Positions 1-7,120 of a DNA stretch of 64,000 bases are shown in pieces. Location: NCBI GenBank assembly GCA_020073005.1, contig JAIQFX010000005.1:42380-106379 (forward strand), given 5' to 3'. This DNA is from Terriglobia bacterium. Lineage in GTDB: Bacteria > Acidobacteriota > Vicinamibacteria > Vicinamibacterales > CAVVIG01. The position numbers were made by a program, and so were the translations under genes. Within the stretch, counting starts at the first letter, position 1, and each line of letters begins with the position of its first letter. The notes beneath the pieces are model-generated. The model was not told the DNA's origin, did no database searches, and saw only the letters and a list, made by a program, of their open reading frames with translations.

Positions 1-456
1 CGTCTGCGCCGTGACGTCGCGGTCGGCCAGCTGCTTCCGCGCGCGCGCGCCTGACGGCGCGTCGAGCTGCTCGCGGAAGTACGCCAGCGCGATCTCGTGC
101 ATCTTCAGCATCGCTTCGCGCAGCGCGGAATCGCGGCGGGCGTCGTCGGATCCCTCCGCCGGCTCCGGCAGCGCGACGCCGAATTTCTGCGCGAGCATCC
201 GCACGGCGTCCTGGAACCCGACCTTCTCGTGCAGCTCGAGGAACTTGAACACGTCGCCGCCGGCGTTGCAGCCGAAGCAGTGGAAGAAGCCCTTGTCAGG
301 ATGCACGTGGAACGACGGCGTCTTCTCGTTGTGGAAGGGACAGTTGCCTTTGTACGATGTCCCCGCCTTCTTCAGCGGGACGTACTCCTGCACCACCGTC
401 AGGATGTTGGCCTGCAGGCGGAGGTCGTCGATGAACTGCTGCGGGAACAAACCCAT
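1..456 (-). CDS. dnaG: DNA primase DnaG, N-terminal part (cut by window edge)
   Basis: Primase that makes RNA primers at the replication fork. Only the first 152 residues are inside the window; the frame stays open to base 1. The start matches the family (MGLFPQQFIDDLR) and the CHC2 zinc-binding domain is complete: Cys39, His42, Cys60 and Cys63 in GNCPFHNEKTPSFH and FFHCFGCNAGGDVFKF. The catalytic TOPRIM domain lies beyond the edge. It follows mutS2 on the same strand with 34 bases between the mutS2 stop and this ATG; that spacer is an 8-base repeat array, so the ribosome-binding region is built from repeat units (GATGACCAGATTCTG before the ATG) and has no strong Shine-Dalgarno. Confidence 0.95.
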   Translation of the reverse strand, partial: MGLFPQQFIDDLRLQANILTVVQEYVPLKKAGTSYKGNCPFHNEKTPSFHVHPDKGFFHCFGCNAGGDVFKFLELHEKVGFQDAVRMLAQKFGVALPEPAEGSDDARRDSALREAMLKMHEIALAYFREQLDAPSGARARKQLADRDVTAQT

Positions 457-460
457 CAGA

Positions 461-492
461 ATCTGGTCATCTCGCCATCTGGTTATCTGGTC
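461..492. repeat. Degenerate 8-base tandem array, 4 units
   Basis: Four consecutive octamers on the plus strand: ATCTGGTC, ATCTCGCC, ATCTGGTT, ATCTGGTC. The array begins in the mutS2 stop codon (minus strand) and runs to five bases before the dnaG start, so it forms nearly the whole mutS2-dnaG spacer. It is the only array in the window with period 8; the other arrays have period 7. Confidence 0.85.
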
Positions 493-3001
493 AGTCCTTG
501 AGTTCAACAACGGTCACGCCGCCGCCGCCCTGTTCGGGCGGCGCGGTCGCGAATCGCGCGACGAGCGGATGCTGCTGCAGGAACCCGGTCAGCGCGCGCT
601 TGAGCTGGCCGGTGCCGTAGCCGTGGATCACGCGCACGACGCGCTGATCGGTCAGCAGCGATGCGTCGAGGAAGCGCTCCGCGCGCGAGATGGCTTCGTC
701 GACCGTGCAGCCGATGACATTGAGATCAAGGGGACGGGAGTCCCCCGGCAATCCCTGGGACTCACGTCCCCTTCCGTCCTGCGACTCCCGTCCCCTCGCG
801 AGCTCGACGTTGACCCGCACGCGCGCCGCGGCGGGCCCGCCGCCGTCGGATGAAATCACGCGCAGATCGCGGACGCTGGCGCGCATGCGCTTGCCGCGGA
901 CATCGAGATCGGCCGTTCCGTCGTGCATCGCGGTCACGGTCGCCTCGAGACCGAGGCCGCCGACGATCACGCGGTCGCCCACCTCAACACCGCGGATTGA
1001 GGATTGCGGAGTGCGGATTTCCGAGGAGGCGGCCGGCTCGCTCGACGCGCCATCGCCGGCGAGAATGCGGGTCGCGACATTGTCGACGGCCGCGCGCGCG
1101 TCGGTGCGGGCGGCGCCGGTGTCGCCCGTGGTCGGGGACGGGTGTCGGAGAGGATTGGCGCCGACACCCGTCCCCGATGCCATTGCGGCCGTCTTCGCCT
1201 TGAGCGCCGCGATCACGTCGTCGATTTCCTTGCGCGCCTGGCGCACCTGCGTTTCCAGCTCCTCGTTCAGGCGCCGGCGGAACGTCTCTTCCTTCTGCCG
1301 CAGCGCGTCCTCGCGCTGATGCATGCGGCCTTCCGCCTCGTGCAGCTGCTCGCGCTCCCGCGTGGCGAGCCGCTGTTCGTGCTCGAGCGCCCGCATGTCG
1401 TGGTCGATCTTCGCGAGGTGCTCGGCGAGCTGCGCTTCGCGCGCGCTGAGATTGGCGCGCGCCGCGGTGATGACCGACGGATTCAGCCCGAGCCGCGCCG
1501 CGATCTCCAGCGCGAGACTTCGTCCGGGCGAGCCGTAGACCAGGCGGTACGTCGGGGCGAACGTCTCCGCGTCGAAGCCGAACGCCGCGCCGGCCACGCC
1601 GTCCGTCGTCGACGCGTACGTCTTGAGCGCGTCGTAGTGGCTCGTCGCGATGACCGTCGCGCCGCGCCGGCGGAGATGATCGACGACGGCCACGCCGAGC
1701 GCGCCGCCTTCGATCGGGTCGGTGCCCGAGCCGACTTCGTCCAGCAGCACGAGCGCCGGCGTGACGAGCCCGCGATCCATCGACGCGATGTTCGCGATGT
1801 GCCCGGAGAACGTGCTGAGGCTCGCGTCGATCGACTGCTCGTCGCCGATGTCGGCAAAGATCGTGCGGAAGACGGGCAGCCGCGATCCGTCCGCGGCCGG
1901 AATCCGCAGGCCGGCCTGCGCCATCAGCGCGAGCAGCCCCGCGGTCTTCAGCGCGACGGTCTTGCCGCCGGTGTTCGGGCCCGTGATCAGCAGCGCGGTC
2001 GCCGGCGGAATGATTTTGATCGTCACGGGCACGGGGGGCTTTGTTACCCCCGGGGCCCCCATCCCCGGGATGAGCAGCGGGTGCCGCGCGGCCTGCAGCT
2101 CGAACGCGCCGTCGGTGGTGAGCGCCGGCTCGACGCCGTCGATCGACGCGGAGTAGCGCGCGCGGGCCTGCAGCACGTCGAGCTCGGTCGCGGCCTCGAT
2201 CGTGCGCTGCAGGTCCGACGGGCGCGCGCGGAACGCGTTGGTCAGCGCGAGCAGGATCCGGCGAATCTCCTCGGCCTCCTGCTCTTCGAGCGCGACGATG
2301 TCGTTGTTGATCTCGACGGTGCTGAGCGGCTCGAGAAACAGGCTCGCGCCGCTCGTCGACGTGCCGTGCACGATGCCCGGGATGCCGCTGCGGTGCTCGG
2401 CCTTGATGACGAGCACGTAGCGGCCGCTGCGCTCGGTGACGACCTGCTCCTGCAGGTACTTCGCGGTTTCCTTGCCCCGCAGGTACGACTCGAGCGTCGT
2501 CCGCAGGCGCGATCGCTGCTTGCGCAGGCGATCGCGGATGAGCTTCAGCTCCGGGCTCGCGGTGTCGAGGACGTCGCCGGCCGGATCGATTTTCTCCCGC
2601 ACGTGCGCCGATTCACCCTTGAACGACGCGGCGGCGCCGCTGACGGCTTCGAGCGCCGGGTACGCGCCGGGCGCCCGGCGGATCGCCGCGCGCGATTCGT
2701 CGACGCCGTCGAGAAACGACGCGAGCGCGAGGAGCCGCAGCGCTTCGAGCGGACGGCCTTCGACGGCGAGCGCGCCGAGCGTCTCCGGCAGATCGGCCGC
2801 CGCGCGCAGCGGCAGCGCGCCGTTCGATCCCAGATACCGCATCGTCTCGCTCGTCGCCGCGAGCAGCTGCGCGACTTTCGCGGCGTCGGTCGACGGCGCC
2901 AGGCGCGCCAGGCGCTCCGCGCCCATGGGCGTCAGGGCGAAGCCGTTGACCGCCTCGACGACACGATCGAATTCGAGGGCCCGAAGGGCGCCTGCCTGCA
3001 T
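491..3001 (-). CDS. mutS2: MutS2 family endonuclease/ATPase with Smr domain
   Basis: MutS2 proteins act on branched DNA (anti-recombination) and, in Bacillus, on collided ribosomes. The 836-residue protein has the MutS core and ABC-type ATPase: Walker A GPNTGGKT at 341-348, Walker B VLLDEVGSGTDP near 418-429, a long charged coiled coil about 515-605, then a KOW-like segment about 671-715 and the C-terminal Smr nuclease domain (LDLNVIG near 758-764, HGYGTG near 793-798). It is about 50 residues longer than usual. The extra length sits in the linker between coiled coil and Smr domain, where three repeat elements are inserted in frame (residues about 609-624, 661-670 and 736-758). The ATG has no clear ribosome-binding site. 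It is upstream of dnaG and probably co-transcribed with it. Confidence 0.96.
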   Translation of the reverse strand: MQAGALRALEFDRVVEAVNGFALTPMGAERLARLAPSTDAAKVAQLLAATSETMRYLGSNGALPLRAAADLPETLGALAVEGRPLEALRLLALASFLDGVDESRAAIRRAPGAYPALEAVSGAAASFKGESAHVREKIDPAGDVLDTASPELKLIRDRLRKQRSRLRTTLESYLRGKETAKYLQEQVVTERSGRYVLVIKAEHRSGIPGIVHGTSTSGASLFLEPLSTVEINNDIVALEEQEAEEIRRILLALTNAFRARPSDLQRTIEAATELDVLQARARYSASIDGVEPALTTDGAFELQAARHPLLIPGMGAPGVTKPPVPVTIKIIPPATALLITGPNTGGKTVALKTAGLLALMAQAGLRIPAADGSRLPVFRTIFADIGDEQSIDASLSTFSGHIANIASMDRGLVTPALVLLDEVGSGTDPIEGGALGVAVVDHLRRRGATVIATSHYDALKTYASTTDGVAGAAFGFDAETFAPTYRLVYGSPGRSLALEIAARLGLNPSVITAARANLSAREAQLAEHLAKIDHDMRALEHEQRLATREREQLHEAEGRMHQREDALRQKEETFRRRLNEELETQVRQARKEIDDVIAALKAKTAAMASGTGVGANPLRHPSPTTGDTGAARTDARAAVDNVATRILAGDGASSEPAASSEIRTPQSSIRGVEVGDRVIVGGLGLEATVTAMHDGTADLDVRGKRMRASVRDLRVISSDGGGPAAARVRVNVELARGRESQDGRGRESQGLPGDSRPLDLNVIGCTVDEAISRAERFLDASLLTDQRVVRVIHGYGTGQLKRALTGFLQQHPLVARFATAPPEQGGGGVTVVELKD
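728..795. repeat. GGGGACGGG palindromic element inside mutS2 (with extra half-copy)
   Basis: Arms AAGGGGACGGGAGTCCC (728-744) and GGGACTCACGTCCCCTT (757-773) pair at 16 of 17 positions around a 12-base loop; a further half-arm GACTCCCGTCCCC follows at 783-795. The arm core is the same as in the thiC element. In the mutS2 frame it encodes a Gly/Arg/Ser/Asp-rich stretch (RGRESQ twice, then GDSRP) just before the Smr domain. Confidence 0.9.
992..1019. repeat. Heptamer array (GCGGATT type) inside mutS2
   Basis: Four 7-base units on the plus strand: GCGGATT, GAGGATT, GCGGAGT, GCGGATT. On the coding strand they read as residues EIRTPQSSIR in the mutS2 linker. Twenty-eight bases is not a multiple of three, so any insertion must have carried two more bases or been adjusted to keep the frame. 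The unit is the same type as the arrays between exbB and exbD at 62166-62244. Confidence 0.88.
1132..1177. repeat. GGGGACGGG palindromic element inside mutS2
   Basis: Perfect 17-bp inverted repeat: TCGGGGACGGGTGTCGG at 1132-1148 and its exact complement at 1161-1177, loop of 12 bases. Fifteen of 17 arm positions agree with the thiC element at 31944. It encodes residues about 609-624 of MutS2 (SGTGVGANPLRHPSPT), a low-complexity insert after the coiled coil. Confidence 0.93.
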
Positions 3002-3066
3002 ATCAGTGAACTGGGTGGTGACCGCGCCAGAGAGGCGGGGGAACTAGTAATCCTACCGTACAGGAC

Positions 3067-3094
3067 GGGCGAAGGGCAGAGGGCAAAGGGAGAA
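3067..3094. repeat. Heptamer array (AGGGCNN type) between larB and mutS2
   Basis: Four 7-base units: GGGCGAA, GGGCAGA, GGGCAAA, GGGAGAA. It lies in the 111-base spacer between the larB stop and the mutS2 start (both minus strand). The same unit type occurs upstream of the thiC riboswitch (other orientation) and between accD and the deoxynucleoside kinase gene. Nothing else clear was seen in this spacer beyond a small CGCC/GGCG hairpin near 3026-3038. Confidence 0.85.
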
Positions 3095-3112
3095 AAACTT
3101 CCCCGTGATTCC

Positions 3113-3874
3113 CTATAAGTGATTGATGAGACTCGCGATTGAAGCGGCGCCGAATCCGTTGTCGATGTTCACGACCGCGACGCCGAGCGCGCAACTGTTG
3201 AGCATGCCGAGCAGGGCAGCGATGCCACCGAAGCTCGCGCCGTAGCCGATGCTCGTCGGCACGGCGATGACGGGCGTGCTGACCAGACCCGCCACGACGC
3301 TCGGCAGCGCGCCTTCCATGCCGGCGACGACGACGATCACGCGGGCGGACGAGAGACGGCTGCGCTCGCCGAGCAACCGGTGCAGCCCGGCGACCCCGAC
3401 GTCGTAGAGGCGATCGACGTCGTTGCCCATGAGCTCGGCCGTCCGCGCCGCTTCTTCCGCGATCGGCAGGTCCGAGGTCCCCGCGGCGGCCACCATGATG
3501 GTTCCCTTACCTGGCGTGACGTCCTGCTGACGCAGGGTGATGAGCTTCGCGTCCGGGTGGTAGAGTGCCCCGGGCACGAGCGCGCGGACGGCCTCGTACG
3601 CCGCTTCGTCTGCGCGTGTCACGAGCAAGGTCGATCCCCTTCCGACGATTTCCGCGGCAATTGCCGCGATCTGGGCGGACGTCTTGCCCAATCCAAGAAT
3701 CACCTCGGGAAACCCCTGCCTGACGGATCGATGGTGGTCGACGCGCGCGAACCCCAGATCCTCGAACGGCCTGGACCGGAGCACCTCGATCAGGTACTCG
3801 AGAGCGGCATTGGTGTCGAGCTCGCCCCGCGCGACCCGCCCGAGCAAATCCTGCAGATGTTTGTTTGACGTCAT
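3113..3874 (-). CDS. larB: LarB-like pyridinium-3,5-biscarboxylate mononucleotide synthase
   Basis: LarB carboxylates and hydrolyses nicotinic acid adenine dinucleotide, the first step toward the nickel-pincer cofactor of lactate racemase and related enzymes. The 253-residue protein has the N-terminal LarB-specific segment (LQDLLGRVARGELDTNAAL, then FEDLGFARVDHHRSVRQGFP) and a C-terminal PurE-like domain with VAAAGTSDLPIAEEA, VVAGMEGALPSVVAG and PTSIGYGASFGGIAALL. No larA, larC or larE is present here, so the cofactor's client is elsewhere. It diverges from the GT2 gene over a shared AT-rich spacer; a TATATT box on its strand at 3894-3889 would give a leader of only about 8 bases. Confidence 0.92.
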   Translation of the reverse strand: MTSNKHLQDLLGRVARGELDTNAALEYLIEVLRSRPFEDLGFARVDHHRSVRQGFPEVILGLGKTSAQIAAIAAEIVGRGSTLLVTRADEAAYEAVRALVPGALYHPDAKLITLRQQDVTPGKGTIMVAAAGTSDLPIAEEAARTAELMGNDVDRLYDVGVAGLHRLLGERSRLSSARVIVVVAGMEGALPSVVAGLVSTPVIAVPTSIGYGASFGGIAALLGMLNSCALGVAVVNIDNGFGAASIASLINHL

Positions 3875-3888
3875 CAGACTCGGCCATT

Positions 3889-3912
3889 AATATAAGTGAT
3901 TACGCCACTTAT
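3889..3912. promoter_or_regulatory. Divergent larB / GT2 promoter region with operator-like palindrome
   Basis: The spacer between the divergent genes contains a perfect inverted repeat, ATAAGTG (3892-3898), 7-base loop, CACTTAT (3906-3912). It overlaps a possible -10 for larB (TATATT, minus strand 3894-3889) and one for the plus gene (TATAAG, 3891-3896). The geometry suits one dimeric regulator controlling both directions. Promoter calls are by eye; no convincing -35 boxes were found. Confidence 0.45.
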
Positions 3913-3915
3913 CAC

Positions 3916-5421
3916 ATGACCGTCGCCGAAACCCTGACACTCGCTGCGTACTTCTTCGTCCTGATCGTGCTCGCCGTGTATGGATGGCACCGGTACTACC
4001 TGGTCTATCTCTACATGAAGAACAAGGACCGGCTGCCGCTGCCGGGACCCGCGCTCGATCCCGCGCCGGTCGTGACGATTCAGCTGCCGCTCTACAACGA
4101 GATGTACGTCGCGGATCGGCTGGTGGAAGCCGTCTGCCAGATCGACTATCCGCGCGAGTGCCTCGAGATTCAGGTGCTCGACGATTCGACCGACGAGACG
4201 CGCAACATCGCCGAGCAGGCCGTCCGGCGGTTCGCCGCCGACGGCATCGACATCAAGTACTACCACCGCGCGGATCGCACGGGCTACAAGGCGGGCGCGC
4301 TCGAAGCCGGGCTGAAGGTCGCGCGCGGCGAGTTCGTCGCGATCTTCGACGCCGACTTCATTCCGACGACGGACTTTCTCGTCCGCCTCATGCCGCACTT
4401 CCGCAGCGAGAAGATCGCGATGGTGCAGGCGCGCTGGGGCCACATCAATCAGGACTACTCGCTGCTGACGAAGATCCAGGCGATCCTGCTCGACGGGCAC
4501 TTCATCCTCGAGCACGGCGGGAGGAACCGCGGCGGCCGCTTCTTCAACTTCAACGGAACGGCGGGCGTGTGGCGCCGCGCCGCGATCGACGACGCGGGCG
4601 GCTGGCAGCACGACACGCTGACGGAAGATCTCGATCTCAGCTACCGCGCGCAGCTGCGCGGCTGGGAGTTCGTGTTCGTGCCGGACCTGATCGCGCCGGC
4701 GGAAGTGCCGGTGGAGATGAACGCGTTCAAGTCGCAGCAGCACCGCTGGGCGAAGGGCTCGATCCAGACGTGCCGGAAGCTGCTGCCGACGATCCTGCGG
4801 TCGAACCTGCCGTGGGGCGTGAAAGCGGAAGCGTTCTTCCACCTGACGGCGAACTTCAACTACATCCTGATGTGCGTGCTCTCGATCCTCATGTTCCCGG
4901 CGATGGTCATCCGCTACAACATGGGCTGGTACGAGATGCTGCTCATCGACACGCCGCTGTTCTTCGCGGCGACGTTCTCGTTCTGCAACTTCTACGTCGT
5001 GTGCCAGCGCGAGATCTATCCGGACTGGCGCGCCCGCATCAAGTACGTGCCGTTCCTGATGTCGGTCGGCATCGGCCTGTCGATCAACAACACGCGCGCC
5101 GTGCTCGAAGCGCTGTTCCACAAGGACAGCGAATTCGCGCGCACGCCGAAGTACCGCATCGAGGCGGACGCCACCGACAACAACGACTGGGTGGGGAAGA
5201 AGTACCGCCAGTCGGTCAACGTCCAGCCGATGATCGAGCTGCTGCTCGGTCTGTACTTCACCTGGACCGTCTTCTACGCGCTCGCGAACGGCATCTACGG
5301 CACGCTGCCGTTCCTGGTGCTCTTCCAGGTCGGCTTCCTCTACACGGGGCTGCTGTCGGTCGTGCAGCAGTTCGCCGCGGAGCCGGTCGTGCTGAAGACC
5401 CAGGTCGCCAGGGGGGAATGA
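3916..5421 (+). CDS. Membrane glycosyltransferase, family 2 (cellulose-synthase-like)
   Basis: Processive-type inverting glycosyltransferase that would polymerise a nucleotide sugar at the inner face of the membrane. The 501-residue product has one N-terminal membrane segment (about 8-26), a cytosolic GT-A domain with Asp89-Asp90 (VLDDSTDE), DAD at 145-147, TED at 236-238 and QQHRW at 274-278, then several C-terminal membrane segments (about 318-345, 355-385, 400-415, 455-500). All catalytic signatures are present. I chose the ATG right after the operator-like palindrome, because it gives the family-like start MTVAETLTLAAYFFV; an in-frame ATG 51 bases earlier would overlap the larB start codon. 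The stop overlaps the DUF362 start as ATGA. The polymer made cannot be told from sequence. Confidence 0.9.
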   Translation: MTVAETLTLAAYFFVLIVLAVYGWHRYYLVYLYMKNKDRLPLPGPALDPAPVVTIQLPLYNEMYVADRLVEAVCQIDYPRECLEIQVLDDSTDETRNIAEQAVRRFAADGIDIKYYHRADRTGYKAGALEAGLKVARGEFVAIFDADFIPTTDFLVRLMPHFRSEKIAMVQARWGHINQDYSLLTKIQAILLDGHFILEHGGRNRGGRFFNFNGTAGVWRRAAIDDAGGWQHDTLTEDLDLSYRAQLRGWEFVFVPDLIAPAEVPVEMNAFKSQQHRWAKGSIQTCRKLLPTILRSNLPWGVKAEAFFHLTANFNYILMCVLSILMFPAMVIRYNMGWYEMLLIDTPLFFAATFSFCNFYVVCQREIYPDWRARIKYVPFLMSVGIGLSINNTRAVLEALFHKDSEFARTPKYRIEADATDNNDWVGKKYRQSVNVQPMIELLLGLYFTWTVFYALANGIYGTLPFLVLFQVGFLYTGLLSVVQQFAAEPVVLKTQVARGE

Positions 5422-6590
5422 AGTCGACCGTCGCCGTTCTCCGGGTGACGCCGGACACGATTCTTCCCGACATCGATCGCCTCGTCGATCTCGCGGGCGT
5501 GTCGCACGCGCTCGCCGCCGGCAGGACGACGATCCTCAAGGACAACATCTCCTGGCACTTCCCGTTCCCGGCGGCCAACACGACGCCGTGGCAGCTCGAG
5601 GGCACGATTCAGGCGCTGGCGCGCCGCGGGTTCGCCGATCAGGTCTGCGTCCAGAACAAGACCGTCGTCACCAACGCGTTCAAGGGCGAAGACCTCAATC
5701 ATTACCTCCCGATCTTCAAGCGCTACCAGATTCCCGTCCTCTACAACTTCAAGGACGGGGACATGAAGTGGATTCGGTACGAGCCGAAGGCGAAGATGCG
5801 CGTGCTGAACCGCATCTACCCTGAAGGCATTCACATCCCCGACTACTTCTTCGGCAAGAACATCGTCCACCTGCCGACGACGAAGTGCCACATCTACACG
5901 ACGACGACGGGCGCGATGAAGAACGCGTTCGGCGGATTGCTGAACACGCGGCGGCACTACACGCACTCGTGGATTCACGAGACGCTCGTCGATCTGCTCG
6001 CGATCCAGAAGGAGATCCACTCCGGCATCTTCGCGATCATGGACGGAACGACCGCGGGCAACGGCCCCGGTCCGCGCACGATGTATCCCGTCGTGAAGAA
6101 CGTGATGCTGGCGTCGGCCGATCAGGTCGCCATCGACGCCGTCTCGGCGAAGATGATGGGGTTCGATCCGCTGTCGATCGACTACATCCGGCTCGCGCAC
6201 GAGGCGGGACTCGGCGTCGGCGATCCGCGGTCGATCGAGATCACCGGCGACGTGGACGCGGCGAACGAGAACTGGCAGTTCCACGTGGGGAAGAACCTCG
6301 TGCGGATCGGCGGCGGCGACCTGATCTGGTTCGGCCCGCTGAAGCGCTTCCAGAAACTGTTCTTCCACACGCCGCTCGTCAACGGGTTCATCCTGGCGAG
6401 CGACGTGTACCACGACTTCTACCGCTGGCCGCTGCTCGACCGCCGCGTCTTCGAGCGCTGGTGCGAGACGACCGAGTGGGGGCAGATGTTCCTCCGCTAC
6501 GCCCAGGCAGGAACGCTGGGCCCGCAGGGCGAGCCGCCTTTCGCACCGCCGCCGTCGGTCACGGTTCCCACGTCGACGAGAATTCACTAG
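5418..6590 (+). CDS. DUF362 family protein
   Basis: 390-residue protein of the DUF362 family, whose biochemical role is not established. Typical family blocks are visible: TTILKDNISWHFPFP near 42-56, a central LPTTKCHIYTTTTGAMKN and FGGLLNTRRHYTH region, MDGTTAGNGPGP and ASADQVAIDAVSAKMMGFDP. No CX2CX2C ferredoxin module is present, unlike longer DUF362 proteins. No signal peptide; cytoplasmic by appearance. The start overlaps the stop of the upstream glycosyltransferase by four bases (GGGGGGAATGA, a strong ribosome-binding site), so the two are translationally coupled and probably act in the same pathway. Confidence 0.87.
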   Translation: MKSTVAVLRVTPDTILPDIDRLVDLAGVSHALAAGRTTILKDNISWHFPFPAANTTPWQLEGTIQALARRGFADQVCVQNKTVVTNAFKGEDLNHYLPIFKRYQIPVLYNFKDGDMKWIRYEPKAKMRVLNRIYPEGIHIPDYFFGKNIVHLPTTKCHIYTTTTGAMKNAFGGLLNTRRHYTHSWIHETLVDLLAIQKEIHSGIFAIMDGTTAGNGPGPRTMYPVVKNVMLASADQVAIDAVSAKMMGFDPLSIDYIRLAHEAGLGVGDPRSIEITGDVDAANENWQFHVGKNLVRIGGGDLIWFGPLKRFQKLFFHTPLVNGFILASDVYHDFYRWPLLDRRVFERWCETTEWGQMFLRYAQAGTLGPQGEPPFAPPPSVTVPTSTRIH

Positions 6591-6604
6591 ACTCTGGTCG
6601 TCTC

Positions 6605-6657
6605 GGCTCGCCTGAAAGGCTCGCCCTACAGGTGTAGCGCGAGGCTTTCAGCCGAGC
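6605..6657. repeat. Intergenic imperfect palindrome (GCTTTCAGCCGAG type)
   Basis: Arms of about 25 bases around a 2-base centre: the left arm runs from GGCTCGCCTGAAAGG to CCCTACA, the right arm is TGTAGCGCGAGGCTTTCAG then CCGAGC. About four mismatches. It fills most of the 88-base gap after the DUF362 gene and could act as a transcript-end hairpin, but no T-run follows. The gap also holds the ribosome-binding site AAAAGGAG of the next gene. Confidence 0.75.
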
Positions 6658-6678
6658 GTTCAATCAAAAGGAGTCGCC

Positions 6679-7098
6679 ATGAACTACGGCCGCCTCGTCG
6701 CCGCTGCTGTTGCGGGGACCCTCGTCGACGCGTGTTACGGCTTCGTCGTCTACGGCATGCTGCTGACCGGCGAGTTCGCGCGGACGCCGCTCGTCTACCG
6801 CTCGATGGACACGCAGATGGCCTACATGCCGTTTCTGTTCAGCGGAATCTTCCTGGCCATGCTCGCGGCCACCTTCATCTACGCCAAGGGGTACGAAGGC
6901 GGTTCCGGCGTGACCGAAGGCGCCCGGTGCGGCGTCGCCCTGGGCGTGTTCGCCGCGGGCTACGCGGCAATCGTCGGATACTCGATCACGAACATCGGCC
7001 GGAAGATGGCGGGCGAGCTGGCGGTGGCCAATTTCGCCGAGTGGATCATCGCCGGGATCGTCATCGGCCTCATCTACAAGCCGTCACCGAAGAAGTGA
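6679..7098 (+). CDS. Small four-helix membrane protein, function unknown
   Basis: 139 residues with four predicted membrane segments (about 5-25, 50-67, 82-104, 118-134) and short loops; the last residues are Lys-rich (PSPKK), cytoplasmic by the positive-inside rule. Not recognised as a characterised family; the four-helix pattern is like DUF1761-type small membrane proteins, but I cannot assign it. AAAAGGAG ends seven bases before the ATG. It is followed 22 bases later by the citrate synthase gene with the same orientation. Confidence 0.75.
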   Translation: MNYGRLVAAAVAGTLVDACYGFVVYGMLLTGEFARTPLVYRSMDTQMAYMPFLFSGIFLAMLAATFIYAKGYEGGSGVTEGARCGVALGVFAAGYAAIVGYSITNIGRKMAGELAVANFAEWIIAGIVIGLIYKPSPKK

Positions 7099-7120
7099 AC
7101 GAGAAGTATCATTAGGAGTT

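Noticed and set aside
1004..3118. Long open frame antisense to mutS2 (and similar frames of 300-1500 codons opposite or beside most genes)
   Set aside because: High-GC shadow frames: Arg/Ala/Asp-rich, no domain, no signal, and mirrored on well-recognised genes.
3114..3124. TATAAGTGATT occurs at both ends of larB
   Set aside because: The downstream copy is explained by the codons for NHL and the stop; most likely coincidence.
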